Assembly: GCF_002810445.1 (NCBI RefSeq)
Contig: NZ_NEXS01000001.1
Location: 731,836 to 795,835, forward strand
Source: Advenella sp. S44
GTDB taxonomy: Bacteria; Pseudomonadota; Gammaproteobacteria; Burkholderiales; Burkholderiaceae_B
Length of the DNA: 64,000 nucleotides
Direction of reading: 5' to 3'
The notes beneath the pieces are model-generated. The model saw only the letters and a list, made by a program, of their open reading frames with translations, did no database searches and was not told where the DNA came from. Made by a program: the position numbers and the translations under genes. Of the stretch, positions 1 through 8,418 are shown in pieces (positions within the stretch are counted from its first letter, which is position 1; every line of letters starts with the position of its first letter).

Positions 1-347
1 TAGCCACCATAAAACGTGTCCTGTGCCGGTTTGATAATGGCTGCGCCGGTCGCTTGCGCTTGCTGCATAACGCGGTCCACTTCTTGTTTACTGTCCACAT
101 TATGCCCGATGCTAAGCTCAAGCGAAGAGCGCGGCGTGGTAGCCAGCCCGGTGTCTGCTGCCAGGCTCTTTCGTGGCCACAGGGCCAGTTTGAGACCCTC
201 CTGTAAATTGAAGAATGCCACGGCGCCGTTCTCGAATTCTGTCCCGATTATGCCTTTGGTGGTCAGACCCAGCCCATCGCGATAGAAAGCCAGGGATTTT
301 TCCAGATCGTCCACGCCCAGCGTCAGGACAGTGATATGGGGCTTCAT
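1..347 (-). CDS. VOC family protein (glyoxalase/bleomycin-resistance fold), 3' end outside window
   Basis: The reverse strand reads an open frame from an ATG at 345-347 to the left edge, giving 115 visible residues with no stop. The start MKPHITVLTLGVDDLEKSLA and the following FYRDGLGL are typical of the first beta-alpha-beta-beta-beta module of vicinal-oxygen-chelate proteins; the ENGAVAFF and LALWPR strands fit the same module. A good ribosome binding site (AGGAGA) lies 6 bases before the ATG. Substrate and metal use cannot be told from this fragment; these folds include lyases, dioxygenases and binding proteins. Confidence 0.85.
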   Translation of the reverse strand, partial: MKPHITVLTLGVDDLEKSLAFYRDGLGLTTKGIIGTEFENGAVAFFNLQEGLKLALWPRKSLAADTGLATTPRSSLELSIGHNVDSKQEVDRVMQQAQATGAAIIKPAQDTFYGG

Positions 348-404
348 GCGGTGCTCTCCTTAAAGACATTGCGGTCATGTCAACACGGACCGCGTACTAT
401 GACA

Positions 405-441
405 AGTGACATTATCCTTCATGGTGGCATTGTCTGTCACT
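405..441. other. Inverted repeat upstream of the VOC gene
   Basis: AGTGACA at 405-411 is matched by TGTCACT at 435-441, a perfect 7-base inverted repeat with a 23-base spacer. It lies between the VOC start codon and the end of the SDR operon. It could be an operator for the VOC gene or a weak hairpin. The role is unproven. Confidence 0.2.
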
Positions 442-514
442 GCCGGAGGAAATAAACCATGTTGTTCAGCTTGCTGGCTCTTCAACAAGGAATCGTGCCG
501 AGACACGCTTAATT

Positions 515-1297
515 TCACGGCATGAAACTGCCGCCGTTCACATCCAGAATCGCGCCCACTGAGTATCCCGCATGTTCACCGGTGAAATATGCCACCGCTT
601 CGGCGACCTCTGCCGGCGCACCCATCCTGGCGGCCGGAATGGAGCTGGCCAAGCCACTGTTTGTTGTTGCGTCGACTGCCGCCGTCATGGCCGATTCGAT
701 ACGCCCTGGAGCTACGCTGTTGACGGTAATCCCATATTGCGCGACCTCGGCCGCCAGGACGCGCGCAAACCCCACCGTGCCGGCCTTGCTGGTCTGGTAG
801 TGGGCGCCGGGAACCGCAGTCCGGGTACGCGCTGCCTGGCTGGCTATCATTACGATGCGCCCCCAGCCACGGTGACACATGCTTTGCAGACAAGTGCGCG
901 TAACCAGGAACATTCCCGTCAGGTTAACTGCCATTACCTTGTCCCACTCTTCCAGTGACATATCCATCACAGTACTTTTCTGTCCATTCACCTTGGGCGA
1001 AATACCTGCATTATTGATGAGAATGGCTAAATCTTCCCACCAATCTCCTAATTGTTCAGGCAGGGTGCTGACTGCTTGTGCATCGGTAATATCGATCTGA
1101 ATGGCGCGTGCGTCGATCGCGCGTTCACGCAGCGTCTGCGCTGCGGCGTGGACAGAGGCTGCAATATCAGCCAGAACGATTCGATGCCCGTCCTGCGCGA
1201 GGCGCTCGCCAATCGCCAAACCGATCTTGCCCGATCCTCCGGTTATCAGCGCAACGGCCGATGTGTTATGAGCCATTGTTTTCCTGTCGTCGGTCAT
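515..1297 (-). CDS. SDR family oxidoreductase
   Basis: This 260-residue classical short-chain dehydrogenase/reductase would use NAD(P)H to oxidise an alcohol or reduce a ketone. Visible motifs are the TGGSGKIG cofactor loop (residues 19-26), NNAG (95-98), catalytic Ser153, Tyr167 and Lys171 (YQTSK). The start overlaps the stop of the upstream SDR by four bases (ATGA), so the two are translationally coupled; an inner ATG at codon 8 is a less likely start. It is the last gene of a Bug receptor-SDR-SDR operon downstream of a LysR gene. FabG-like proteins look similar, but the catabolic context argues against fatty acid synthesis. Confidence 0.9.
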   Translation of the reverse strand: MTDDRKTMAHNTSAVALITGGSGKIGLAIGERLAQDGHRIVLADIAASVHAAAQTLRERAIDARAIQIDITDAQAVSTLPEQLGDWWEDLAILINNAGISPKVNGQKSTVMDMSLEEWDKVMAVNLTGMFLVTRTCLQSMCHRGWGRIVMIASQAARTRTAVPGAHYQTSKAGTVGFARVLAAEVAQYGITVNSVAPGRIESAMTAAVDATTNSGLASSIPAARMGAPAEVAEAVAYFTGEHAGYSVGAILDVNGGSFMP

Positions 1298-2028
1298 ATC
1301 GGTGCTGCGCCAATGGAAAGTCCGCCGCAGACATACAAGACCTGACCCGTCATGAATCGCGCGTCGTTTGACAGCAGGAACGAGATCGGTCCCGCAATGT
1401 CTTCCGGTTCTCCAAGCCGACGCAAGGGAATTCGGTTGTGCAACGCGAGCTTTTCTTCTTCGGTCATGGGATTGTTATTATGATAAAGTTCCGTGCCAAT
1501 GGGGCCCGGTGCTATGGCGTTGACGGTAATGCCGTGCCTGCCCAGCTCCAGTGCCCATGTGCGGGTATAACCGATTAACCCGCTTTTGGCTGCCGAGTAC
1601 GCTGACCTTCGTGGCATGCCCAGCGCCGCCCGGCTTGAAATATTGACCACCGCACCCCGTTGTGAACGTATCATTGAAGGCAGGCACGCCTGAACACATT
1701 GCAACGGCGCACGCACATTGACCGCGAGAATGCGATCGAGTTCTTCAACGGATGTGTCTTCAACAGTACTGCTCGTGGTCAGTCCCGCATTGTTCACAAT
1801 ACTGTCGACTGCATGCTCGGTACAGATCCGGGCCAGTGTTTCGGCGGTAGCGCGTGCATCCGACAGATCTGCGCAGTAAAAACTGCCGGGAAAAGTCCCG
1901 TCAGGCGCCCGGCGTGCCAGGCCGATAACCGCATGACCGTCACGATAAGCGCGTTCGGCCAGCGCCAGTCCGATACCCCTGCTGGCTCCCGTAATAAGCA
2001 CCGTTCTTTTATTTTGCATGGCCATCAT
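1294..2028 (-). CDS. SDR family oxidoreductase
   Basis: A 244-residue classical SDR with TGASRGIG (13-20), NNAG (79-82), the active-site serines 131-132 and YSAAK (Tyr144, Lys148). It overlaps the genes on both sides by four bases (ATGA), marking a tightly coupled operon of Bug receptor, this SDR and a second SDR. Two SDRs in a row suggest consecutive oxidation or reduction steps on the same imported compound, or one heteromeric enzyme. The sequence does not reveal the substrate. Confidence 0.9.
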   Translation of the reverse strand: MMAMQNKRTVLITGASRGIGLALAERAYRDGHAVIGLARRAPDGTFPGSFYCADLSDARATAETLARICTEHAVDSIVNNAGLTTSSTVEDTSVEELDRILAVNVRAPLQCVQACLPSMIRSQRGAVVNISSRAALGMPRRSAYSAAKSGLIGYTRTWALELGRHGITVNAIAPGPIGTELYHNNNPMTEEEKLALHNRIPLRRLGEPEDIAGPISFLLSNDARFMTGQVLYVCGGLSIGAAPI

Positions 2029-3020
2029 TCTTTAGCCATAATACCCGAGGTTTTGACGACCCGCGCCCATTTCTCGACATCAGACTTGACCACATCCGAG
2101 AAGGCTTTTGGCGTATTCGGGCTAGGTGGCATACCCACGCCACGGTTGATCAGTGTCTCCTGCGTTTCTTTATCGGCGAGCGACTGATTCACTGCCTGAT
2201 TCATTTTGTCAATGATGGGTTCGGCAGTTCCGGTTGGTGCAAAAAGCCCGAACCAGGTCTGAACAGCAAAGCCGGGCACGCCCGATTCATTCAACGTGGG
2301 AATGTCAGGCGTTGACGGCCATTTGTTTTCCGTCGTAACGCCAAGCGCAAGCAACTTGCCGGCATCCACGTTGGGCTTGACCGTTGGCATGTTATCGAAA
2401 ATAGAATCGACCTGTCCGCCCAGTAGCGCGGTCATGGCCGGTCCGCTGCCATTGAAGGGGACATGCAGGATATCAGTATCGGTTTCGATTTGGAAAAGTT
2501 CACACGACATATGGATTGTAGAGCCCGTGCCGGATGAGCCACAGGTCAGCTTTCCCGGGTTTGCTTTGGCATAGTCGATATATTCCTTGACCGATTTAAT
2601 GCCGAGTTTTGGATTGACGACCAGAAGATTGGGCACGATACCGAATAGCGATACCGCCGCAAAATCAGACGTAATGTCATAGCCGGCATCTTTATAGAAA
2701 GTGTGATTGATGGTGTTGGCAGCGCTGCCAACATAAAATGTATAGCCATTCGGTTTTTCACGTTTGGCCGCGACCGCGCCGATATTGCTGTTGGCGCCTG
2801 GCCGGTTCAGGACAACAATCGTCTGTCCCAGTTTCTCGGCGGTTTTTTTTGCAACAATGCGGGCCACAATGTCTGTGGTGCCGCCTGCCGCATAGCCGAC
2901 AATCCAGTTGATGGGACGGTCTGGCCATTGTGCGTCATGGCCTGCTTGCGCATGGGCCGAAGAAATAACGCCGGCGGTCAATATGGCGGTGGTGCCTAGT
3001 GTCAATATTTTGTCGTTCAT
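2025..3020 (-). CDS. Bug family tripartite tricarboxylate transporter substrate-binding protein
   Basis: A 331-residue periplasmic solute receptor of the Bug/TctC family. Residues 1-25 form a signal peptide ending SSAHAQ; the mature part begins with the family signature WPDRPINWIVGYAAGGTTDI and continues with GANSNIGA and PFNGSGPA. GGAG lies 9 bases before the ATG. Bug receptors deliver carboxylates to a TctA/TctB membrane carrier, but no tctA or tctB gene is nearby, so it is an orphan receptor. It is coupled to two SDR genes and probably binds the substrate they process. Some Bug proteins instead act in sensing. Confidence 0.93.
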   Translation of the reverse strand: MNDKILTLGTTAILTAGVISSAHAQAGHDAQWPDRPINWIVGYAAGGTTDIVARIVAKKTAEKLGQTIVVLNRPGANSNIGAVAAKREKPNGYTFYVGSAANTINHTFYKDAGYDITSDFAAVSLFGIVPNLLVVNPKLGIKSVKEYIDYAKANPGKLTCGSSGTGSTIHMSCELFQIETDTDILHVPFNGSGPAMTALLGGQVDSIFDNMPTVKPNVDAGKLLALGVTTENKWPSTPDIPTLNESGVPGFAVQTWFGLFAPTGTAEPIIDKMNQAVNQSLADKETQETLINRGVGMPPSPNTPKAFSDVVKSDVEKWARVVKTSGIMAKE

Positions 3021-3111
3021 TTGAGTGTCTCCGAAGCCTCTTGTTTGTCATCATTCTTGATTTGATAGGCGTGCGATTAAAGATCATGCTGCCAGGCAGC
3101 GCGGACGCCGG

Positions 3112-3127
3112 TTGCTGATATCAGCAA
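3112..3127. promoter_or_regulatory. Perfect 16-bp palindrome upstream of the Bug-SDR-SDR operon
   Basis: TTGCTGATATCAGCAA is a perfect palindrome centred about 100 bases before the Bug start codon, in the 222-base gap after the LysR gene. Length, symmetry and position fit the operator of a dimeric regulator. It does not resemble the ATTGG-N6-CCAAT site on the other side of the LysR gene, so a different regulator may bind it. Confidence 0.4.
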
Positions 3128-3242
3128 AGGTATCATAGGAATTACCGGTGGTTTATACAATTTCAAGGGCCGATTATTAATCGTTTTGCTATAAATATAA
3201 TTTTGTCCCTGCGCAGGATGCCAGGTGCATCAAAAAGAAAAT

Positions 3243-4151
3243 TCAGCCCGCTGACCAATCGTCTTGCTTGAAATACGCGACGCAGAAATCGACAAAAGCC
3301 TGGGAGAACAGATTACTTGAATGTTGTTTGCGCGCGATGCCTACAGATAATTGCGGACTGGCCTGCGCCAGGGGAAGATATTTCACACCATATAGCGACA
3401 GATTGCGCTGGGACCTTGGTACCGGGCAAAAACCCTGTCCGGCTGCGACAAGGGCAAGCGCAGCATGCATGGTGGTTACCTGCAAGAAATCACTTGTTCT
3501 GACCTTGTGCTTGATGAACAAGTCACGAAACAGCGCGCGCGTACTGCCGCTGGCATGGTGACTGGGAAAACCTATCATCGGCTGACTATGCAGTTCGGTG
3601 ACTGATATCTCTTTTCTGGCCCGGGTTTTCCAGCTCTCGGGAATTGCAATCCAGTAAGGTTCAGAGAACAGTCGCGTCACGACGATATCGGGTTCGTGCA
3701 CCGGCTCCCTGACGAAGGCCAGGTCGACATTTTCATTGTTCAGAACGGCAATTTGGTTTTGAGTCGCATGTTCGACCAGCTTGAATCTGACATCTTTGCG
3801 GGTGCCGGACCACTGTGCCAGCAATCGCGGCAAGAATGTATAGGCGTGTGCATGCAATATGCCGAGGCGCAGCGTATTCATGTTCTGTAACCGGGCGTCG
3901 CGAATGACCTCTGCGCACTGATCAATATCAGCAAGAATGCGTCGGGCGTGAGGAAGAAGACTGATACCGTCATCGGTCAGCGAGACGCTTCGGGTCGTGC
4001 GACAAAAGAGAGTGCAACCCAGTTCCTGCTCCAGCGCACGAATATGCTCGCTTAAAGGCGGCTGGCTGATACCCAGTCGTTCTGCGGCGCGACTAAAGTG
4101 CTGTTCTTCGGCGACCGCGACGAAATAGCGCAATTTCTTTAGATCGATCAT
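3243..4151 (-). CDS. LysR family transcriptional regulator
   Basis: A 302-residue LysR-type regulator. The winged helix-turn-helix occupies about residues 1-60 (LRYFVAVAEEQHFSRAAERL, then SQPPLSEHIRALE); the remainder is the effector-binding domain. It is divergent from a TauD-type dioxygenase and upstream, on the same strand, of the Bug-SDR-SDR operon, so it may control both. An inverted repeat with T-N11-A spacing at 4188-4205 in the divergent gap is a good candidate binding site. The effector is unknown; CatR/CatM-like members bind small aromatic or dicarboxylic acids. Confidence 0.93.
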   Translation of the reverse strand: MIDLKKLRYFVAVAEEQHFSRAAERLGISQPPLSEHIRALEQELGCTLFCRTTRSVSLTDDGISLLPHARRILADIDQCAEVIRDARLQNMNTLRLGILHAHAYTFLPRLLAQWSGTRKDVRFKLVEHATQNQIAVLNNENVDLAFVREPVHEPDIVVTRLFSEPYWIAIPESWKTRARKEISVTELHSQPMIGFPSHHASGSTRALFRDLFIKHKVRTSDFLQVTTMHAALALVAAGQGFCPVPRSQRNLSLYGVKYLPLAQASPQLSVGIARKQHSSNLFSQAFVDFCVAYFKQDDWSAG

Positions 4152-4187
4152 TTATCGCCTTTTCATATCAATAGATGGACAAAACGG

Positions 4188-4205
4188 TATTGGACTGCCC
4201 CAATA
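4188..4205. promoter_or_regulatory. Candidate LysR-type operator
   Basis: TATTGG at 4188-4193 and CCAATA at 4200-4205 form a perfect inverted repeat with a 6-base spacer, containing the T-N11-A arrangement known for LysR-type regulators. It sits in the 112-base gap between the divergent LysR gene and the dioxygenase gene, where such sites usually lie. Binding is inferred from position and symmetry. Confidence 0.45.
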
Positions 4206-4263
4206 ACGAACAATTATACTCCTCTCTATTGCTCATGCCAGAGCTCAATTGGAGGACCATTTT

Positions 4264-5088
4264 ATGGAAATCAGGAAACTTACCGGGACTGTCGGCGCGG
4301 AAATTTTTGGTATTGATGTATCCAAACCGCTGTCGTCGGCTGTTCTTACCGACGTACGGCAGGCTCTGCTGGACCATTGTGTGATCTTTTTTCGCGACCA
4401 GCAATTGTCGATGCAGGAGCATATTGCCTTTGTGCAGCAATTCGGTGAGATTAGCACAAGCCCCGTCTACAAGACGCTTGAATCCCATCCGCAGATCATG
4501 CCGGTGATCAAGGAGGCAACGGATACCGGGATTATTGGAGATACGTGGCATACCGATGAAACATATCAGGAAACGCCGCCTCTGGGTTCGGTGCTGTATG
4601 CCCGACAAGTACCACCATTCGGGGGGGACACGCTCTGGTGCAATCTTTACCGAGCGTACGAGACGTTGTCGGACAGCATGAAAACGTGGCTTGACGATAT
4701 GTGGGCCATCCATACCAATGAGTATCTGACCGGTAATATTGCCGCGCGCAATGAGGGGCGCTCTACCAAGCTGCTGGAAACGGTAGGAGTTAATCACGTT
4801 TCCCAGCCCGTGATTCGCACTCATGAAGAGACTCAAAGAAAACTGCTGTTTATCAATCGCCCATTCACGCACGCTTTCGAAGGCATGACGCGCGAGGAAA
4901 GCCTGCCGCTGCTCAACTATCTATATGATCACAGTACAAAACCCGAAAACACCTGCCGCTTCAGATGGCAGAAGGGATCCATCGCCTTCTGGGATAACCG
5001 CTGTACGATGCATTATGCCATTAATGATTATCCTGGGCAGCGACGGGAAATGCATCGTATTACCATCAAGGGCGTCAAGCCACGGTAA
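4264..5088 (+). CDS. TauD/TfdA family Fe(II)/2-oxoglutarate-dependent dioxygenase
   Basis: A 274-residue member of the TauD/TfdA family, which couples 2-oxoglutarate decarboxylation to hydroxylation and often C-S, C-O or C-N cleavage. The iron triad is visible as His96 and Asp98 (WHTDET) and His250 in WDNRCTMHYA, with arginines following at 260-265 for 2-oxoglutarate. The ATG at 4264 is chosen because GGAGG lies 8 bases before it; an upstream TTG at 4249 would place the binding site inside the gene. It is divergent from the LysR gene. The substrate could be a sulfonate, an aryloxy acid or another carboxylate. Confidence 0.9.
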   Translation: MEIRKLTGTVGAEIFGIDVSKPLSSAVLTDVRQALLDHCVIFFRDQQLSMQEHIAFVQQFGEISTSPVYKTLESHPQIMPVIKEATDTGIIGDTWHTDETYQETPPLGSVLYARQVPPFGGDTLWCNLYRAYETLSDSMKTWLDDMWAIHTNEYLTGNIAARNEGRSTKLLETVGVNHVSQPVIRTHEETQRKLLFINRPFTHAFEGMTREESLPLLNYLYDHSTKPENTCRFRWQKGSIAFWDNRCTMHYAINDYPGQRREMHRITIKGVKPR

Positions 5089-5305
5089 AAGCAAGCCCGT
5101 GTCAAAGCGCCAGGTGTACTGTGGTGCCCCTTGAATGCGGGGCAGCCTGATGTGCGACAATGATAGCGGGATGGATCGGTTTGTATATCAGTAGGCGTGG
5201 CGGCCGCGCACGCTAGCGTTGCTGTGCCTGTCGTGTTTTCGGGTAAACTGCAGGTATGCGGCAATTTCAGCCGTTACTCGCGACGAACAAACACCGATCA
5301 CAGTA

Positions 5306-5749
5306 ATGAAACGAACGACAGGCATTCGCATGACCGTATGGCTAGGCATCTTTGCAATATGCCTGGCCGCTTTCATGCCTGGCGTCAATGCCCTGAAAAA
5401 CCACTATCAAGGCAGCGGGCATGATATTTTCACGGCCGATATCTGTTCGGGCGCGCAGACGCTGCCGGCGACTGGCGCCGATTACACTTCACATGACGAA
5501 ATGCCGGTATTGCAGGCCGGTTTGGTCGACGGGCATTCACAGGCGCCGGCGGGTCATCATGCCGATCACGCGGCTGAGTGTCTTTATTGCGGCTTTTTCA
5601 CCCATAACCTTCCTTTGCTGTACACGGCGCAACTGCCGGCCATGGCCTACGGATTCGTCAGCCGGATCGCGCCGCAACACCCGCGCACTTCTTATTATGC
5701 GCGACCAGCCTTTGTCCCTCTGTCCCGGGCGCCTCCCGCCCTTTCCTGA
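5306..5749 (+). CDS. DUF2946 family protein
   Basis: A predicted 147-residue protein with an N-terminal hydrophobic signal or anchor (WLGIFAICLAAFMPG), then a short periplasmic region carrying DICSGAQ and a HHADHAAECLYCGF cluster, the Cys/His pattern of DUF2946. The ATG at 5306 places the hydrophobic segment at residues 9-24; the frame is open further upstream but shows no signal there. DUF2946 genes often lie next to copper- or iron-related TonB receptors and PepSY proteins, and here a PepSY protein follows within 90 bases. A role in metal handling is inferred from that context and the His/Cys cluster. Confidence 0.7.
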   Translation: MKRTTGIRMTVWLGIFAICLAAFMPGVNALKNHYQGSGHDIFTADICSGAQTLPATGADYTSHDEMPVLQAGLVDGHSQAPAGHHADHAAECLYCGFFTHNLPLLYTAQLPAMAYGFVSRIAPQHPRTSYYARPAFVPLSRAPPALS

Positions 5750-5835
5750 AAATGCGCTTTCCGTGCCGATGTGAGGCGGCGGCCTTGATGGCCGCGTCTT
5801 CTGTCGGTGCATCCGATCTGTTTTTCAGGAATTTG

Positions 5836-7479
5836 ATGATGTCTCGTTCGCAACCCGCCACGGCCCAGAAGGCCGATACCGCGACTGCGGCTGCCGCCCT
5901 GTCGGTCGCGCGCTATGCCATGCTATGGCGCTGGCATTTTTATGCCGCCCTGTTCGTTATGCCACTATTGATCGTGCTCGGTATCACCGGCACCATTTAT
6001 CTGTACAAGCCGCAAGTCGAGGCGGCCACCTACAAATCGCAACTTTATGTCGCGCCACAGGCATCGCCGCGACTGCCGCAGCAGATACTCTATGAAATCG
6101 CCCAGGACAGCACGCCGGGCGGCGCACCCATTCTGACGGCAGAAATACACAATGCGCCCGACCGTAGTGCGCAGTTTACGTATTCAGATCCTGTGCATGG
6201 CAAATCCAGCATTTTTCTGAATCCTTATTCCGGCCAAGTACTGGCCCAAATGCCTACGCTCAAAGCGAATGCGACGTACTGGATCGGCCTGGCGCGGCAG
6301 ATTCATCGCGGTCTGCTGTTGGGAAAAACCGGTGAAATTGTGATGGAACTGGCTGCCTGCTGGACGCTGATCATGATAGGCACGGGCGTGGCACTTTGGT
6401 GGCCGCGCCGCAAAAAAGGCGCCAGGCTGGCAGTGCTGCCGGACGTAAAGAAAAAAGGTCGGTTATTCTGGCGGGAAATCCATGCCACGCTGGGCATTGT
6501 CCTGGCTGCAGGTGCCGTTTTTTTTGTGATGTCGGGCCTGCCGTGGACCAGCACCTGGGGCGCGCAATTTAAGCAACTGGTGGCGCAAGTCAATCTCGGA
6601 TACCCGCCAGATCCGCCGGGAAGTACGTCGTCGCAACATGAAGGTCATGAAGGACATGGGACAGTAGATGCGCCAGCGCGCGTGCAGGACTTGCCGCTAG
6701 AGCATACGGCATGGGGCGCGGGATTGCTCGCAATTCCGCAATCGGCATCGCCTGTTACACACGCGGACACAGCCGCTGACACCCCAGCGGAACCGCCGAC
6801 ACAAGCCGGCAGCCAGGCGCATAGCGAGGGTCATGAGGCTCCCGCAGATCAGCATATTCCTGACATGCACGCCGCGCAGAGGGCGGCTGATGCCAACGGC
6901 ATGGCCATGTTGGCAGATCATGGACGCCATGACGCAGCTGCCGAGCCGATATCGCTGGACCAAGTGATGGCGCTGGCTCACGCCAGCGACATTCCCGATG
7001 AGTATTCGATCGCGCTTCCTGCGGGGCGCTCCGGTGTCTATTCCGTATCCTATTACCCGGGCGACCCCACCGGAGAAAAAGTGATGAACGTGGACCAGTA
7101 CAACGGTAACGTGATCAATGGCGTCGCCTATGATCAATATGGCCTGATCGCACGAATCATCTCGTTTGGCGTCTCTCTGCACATGGGCACCTATTTCGGC
7201 TGGGTAAATCAATTGCTTTGCGCCATGATTGCCCTGGGGCTGTGCGCCATGGCGGTGACCGGTTTTGTCATGTGGTGGAAACGCCGTCCTGCCGGTGGGC
7301 TGGGCGCACCCCGTATTCCAGATGTCTTGCCGAACATGCGCGGATGGATGATTGGCCTCGCGCTCTTTGGCATCGTATTTCCGATGACTGGGTTGAGCAT
7401 GCTGGCGGTATGGTTGCTGGACCGTTGGTATCTGGCCAGGCGCCGCCGCCTGCATGGGCTGGATGCAAATACGATATGA
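5836..7479 (+). CDS. PepSY-associated TM helix domain protein with His-rich insert
   Basis: About 547 residues from the ATG at 5836 (AGGA 5 bases upstream; a second ATG follows directly). Four main membrane segments are visible: WHFYAALFVMPLLIVLGITG near the start, then GIVLAAGAVFFVMSGL, LLCAMIALGLCAMAVTGFVMW and IGLALFGIVFPMTGLSMLAVW. PepSY regions lie between them. A loop of roughly 120 residues between segments is rich in histidine (HEGHEGHG, HSEGHEAPADQH, DHGRHD), suggesting metal binding. The family includes putative iron-regulated inner-membrane proteins and siderophore-iron reductases. It probably forms a metal-related pair with the DUF2946 gene before it. Confidence 0.85.
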   Translation: MMSRSQPATAQKADTATAAAALSVARYAMLWRWHFYAALFVMPLLIVLGITGTIYLYKPQVEAATYKSQLYVAPQASPRLPQQILYEIAQDSTPGGAPILTAEIHNAPDRSAQFTYSDPVHGKSSIFLNPYSGQVLAQMPTLKANATYWIGLARQIHRGLLLGKTGEIVMELAACWTLIMIGTGVALWWPRRKKGARLAVLPDVKKKGRLFWREIHATLGIVLAAGAVFFVMSGLPWTSTWGAQFKQLVAQVNLGYPPDPPGSTSSQHEGHEGHGTVDAPARVQDLPLEHTAWGAGLLAIPQSASPVTHADTAADTPAEPPTQAGSQAHSEGHEAPADQHIPDMHAAQRAADANGMAMLADHGRHDAAAEPISLDQVMALAHASDIPDEYSIALPAGRSGVYSVSYYPGDPTGEKVMNVDQYNGNVINGVAYDQYGLIARIISFGVSLHMGTYFGWVNQLLCAMIALGLCAMAVTGFVMWWKRRPAGGLGAPRIPDVLPNMRGWMIGLALFGIVFPMTGLSMLAVWLLDRWYLARRRRLHGLDANTI

Positions 7480-7567
7480 TGCCGGCATGACAGCGATATC
7501 GAACACCGATGATATGCGTTGGTATACTTTGTCCCTCGACAAACAACCCCACGGATGTTTTTGCTGT

Positions 7568-8350
7568 ATGAAAACCCTGCTCGCTGCATTGACGGGATGG
7601 TGCCTGGGTGCACTCGTGCCTGCGATGGCACAAACCACTGAACAGGTTTCGCCATGCATTGCGCATACGACCAAGAATAATGCGCATGTGCATATCGTCA
7701 AGGTGGATCTGTCCTGTCCCTCGATCCAGCTGGTAGGAACCGCTGTCGGTACCGCGCCGACGACAGTCAAAAATTTTGCCTATCGCAACCGCCTTAATGT
7801 GGCAATCAACGCCTCGTTCTTTGATCCTCAGTACCGTCCACAGGGTCTGGTGATCAGCGACGGGCAGCGCTGGAGCAATACCCGCGATACGCGTCAGCAT
7901 GCGTTTTTAGCCTGTACTGCCGAAAATCGCTGCCTGATTGACGCGCCCAACCATACCGCCAAGGTGAATGCCGAGTGGCATACGGTCATAGCAGGCTGGC
8001 AGAATCTACGGAGTGGCACCTATATTTGCGCACGGGGCGCCTCTGCCAGTTGCTACAGCAATGCGCGTGCCGCGCATCCGCGCACCTCTGTGGGGCTCAG
8101 CCCAGATCGACGCTGGCTATACATCATTGTCGTGGAGGGCAGGTTGACTGGTTTCGAAGGCTTTACCCTGAACCAGCTTGCCCGCCTGTACCGCTCGCTT
8201 GGTGTGCGTGATGCGATCAATCTGGATGGCGGCAGCAGTACGACACTTGTGATAAACAACACGCGCATGAATGTGCTGCCATCCCGTCAGCTGTTTCTGG
8301 AGCGCAGTGTTGCCAATCAGTTTGGCGTTCGCGATACATCGGCACGTTGA
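7568..8350 (+). CDS. Phosphodiester glycosidase family protein (NAGPA/DUF2233)
   Basis: A 260-residue exported protein. The ATG at 7568 starts a clean signal peptide ending VPAMAQ; upstream in-frame starts would overlap the PepSY gene. The core shows INASFFDP, RTSVGLSPD and NLDGGSSTTLV, the signature of phosphodiester glycosidase/exopolysaccharide-type domains (NAGPA, DUF2233). In mammals the domain removes GlcNAc from phosphodiesters on lysosomal enzymes; bacterial members probably act on cell-envelope glycoconjugates in the periplasm. The exact substrate is unknown. Confidence 0.85.
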   Translation: MKTLLAALTGWCLGALVPAMAQTTEQVSPCIAHTTKNNAHVHIVKVDLSCPSIQLVGTAVGTAPTTVKNFAYRNRLNVAINASFFDPQYRPQGLVISDGQRWSNTRDTRQHAFLACTAENRCLIDAPNHTAKVNAEWHTVIAGWQNLRSGTYICARGASASCYSNARAAHPRTSVGLSPDRRWLYIIVVEGRLTGFEGFTLNQLARLYRSLGVRDAINLDGGSSTTLVINNTRMNVLPSRQLFLERSVANQFGVRDTSAR

Positions 8351-8418
8351 CCACAACTCGTACCAACATTCCAAATGCTTTCTGCCTGCGACATGGCGCC
8401 TGCCAGCTCGCCCGGATG

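Noticed and set aside
4168..4872. 234-codon leftward frame
   Set aside because: It lies antisense to the TauD-type dioxygenase, whose motifs are unambiguous; the frame is a shadow.
6697..7770. 357-codon leftward frame
   Set aside because: Antisense to the PepSY gene and the next gene; rich in His, Arg and Cys as expected of a shadow; no family motif.
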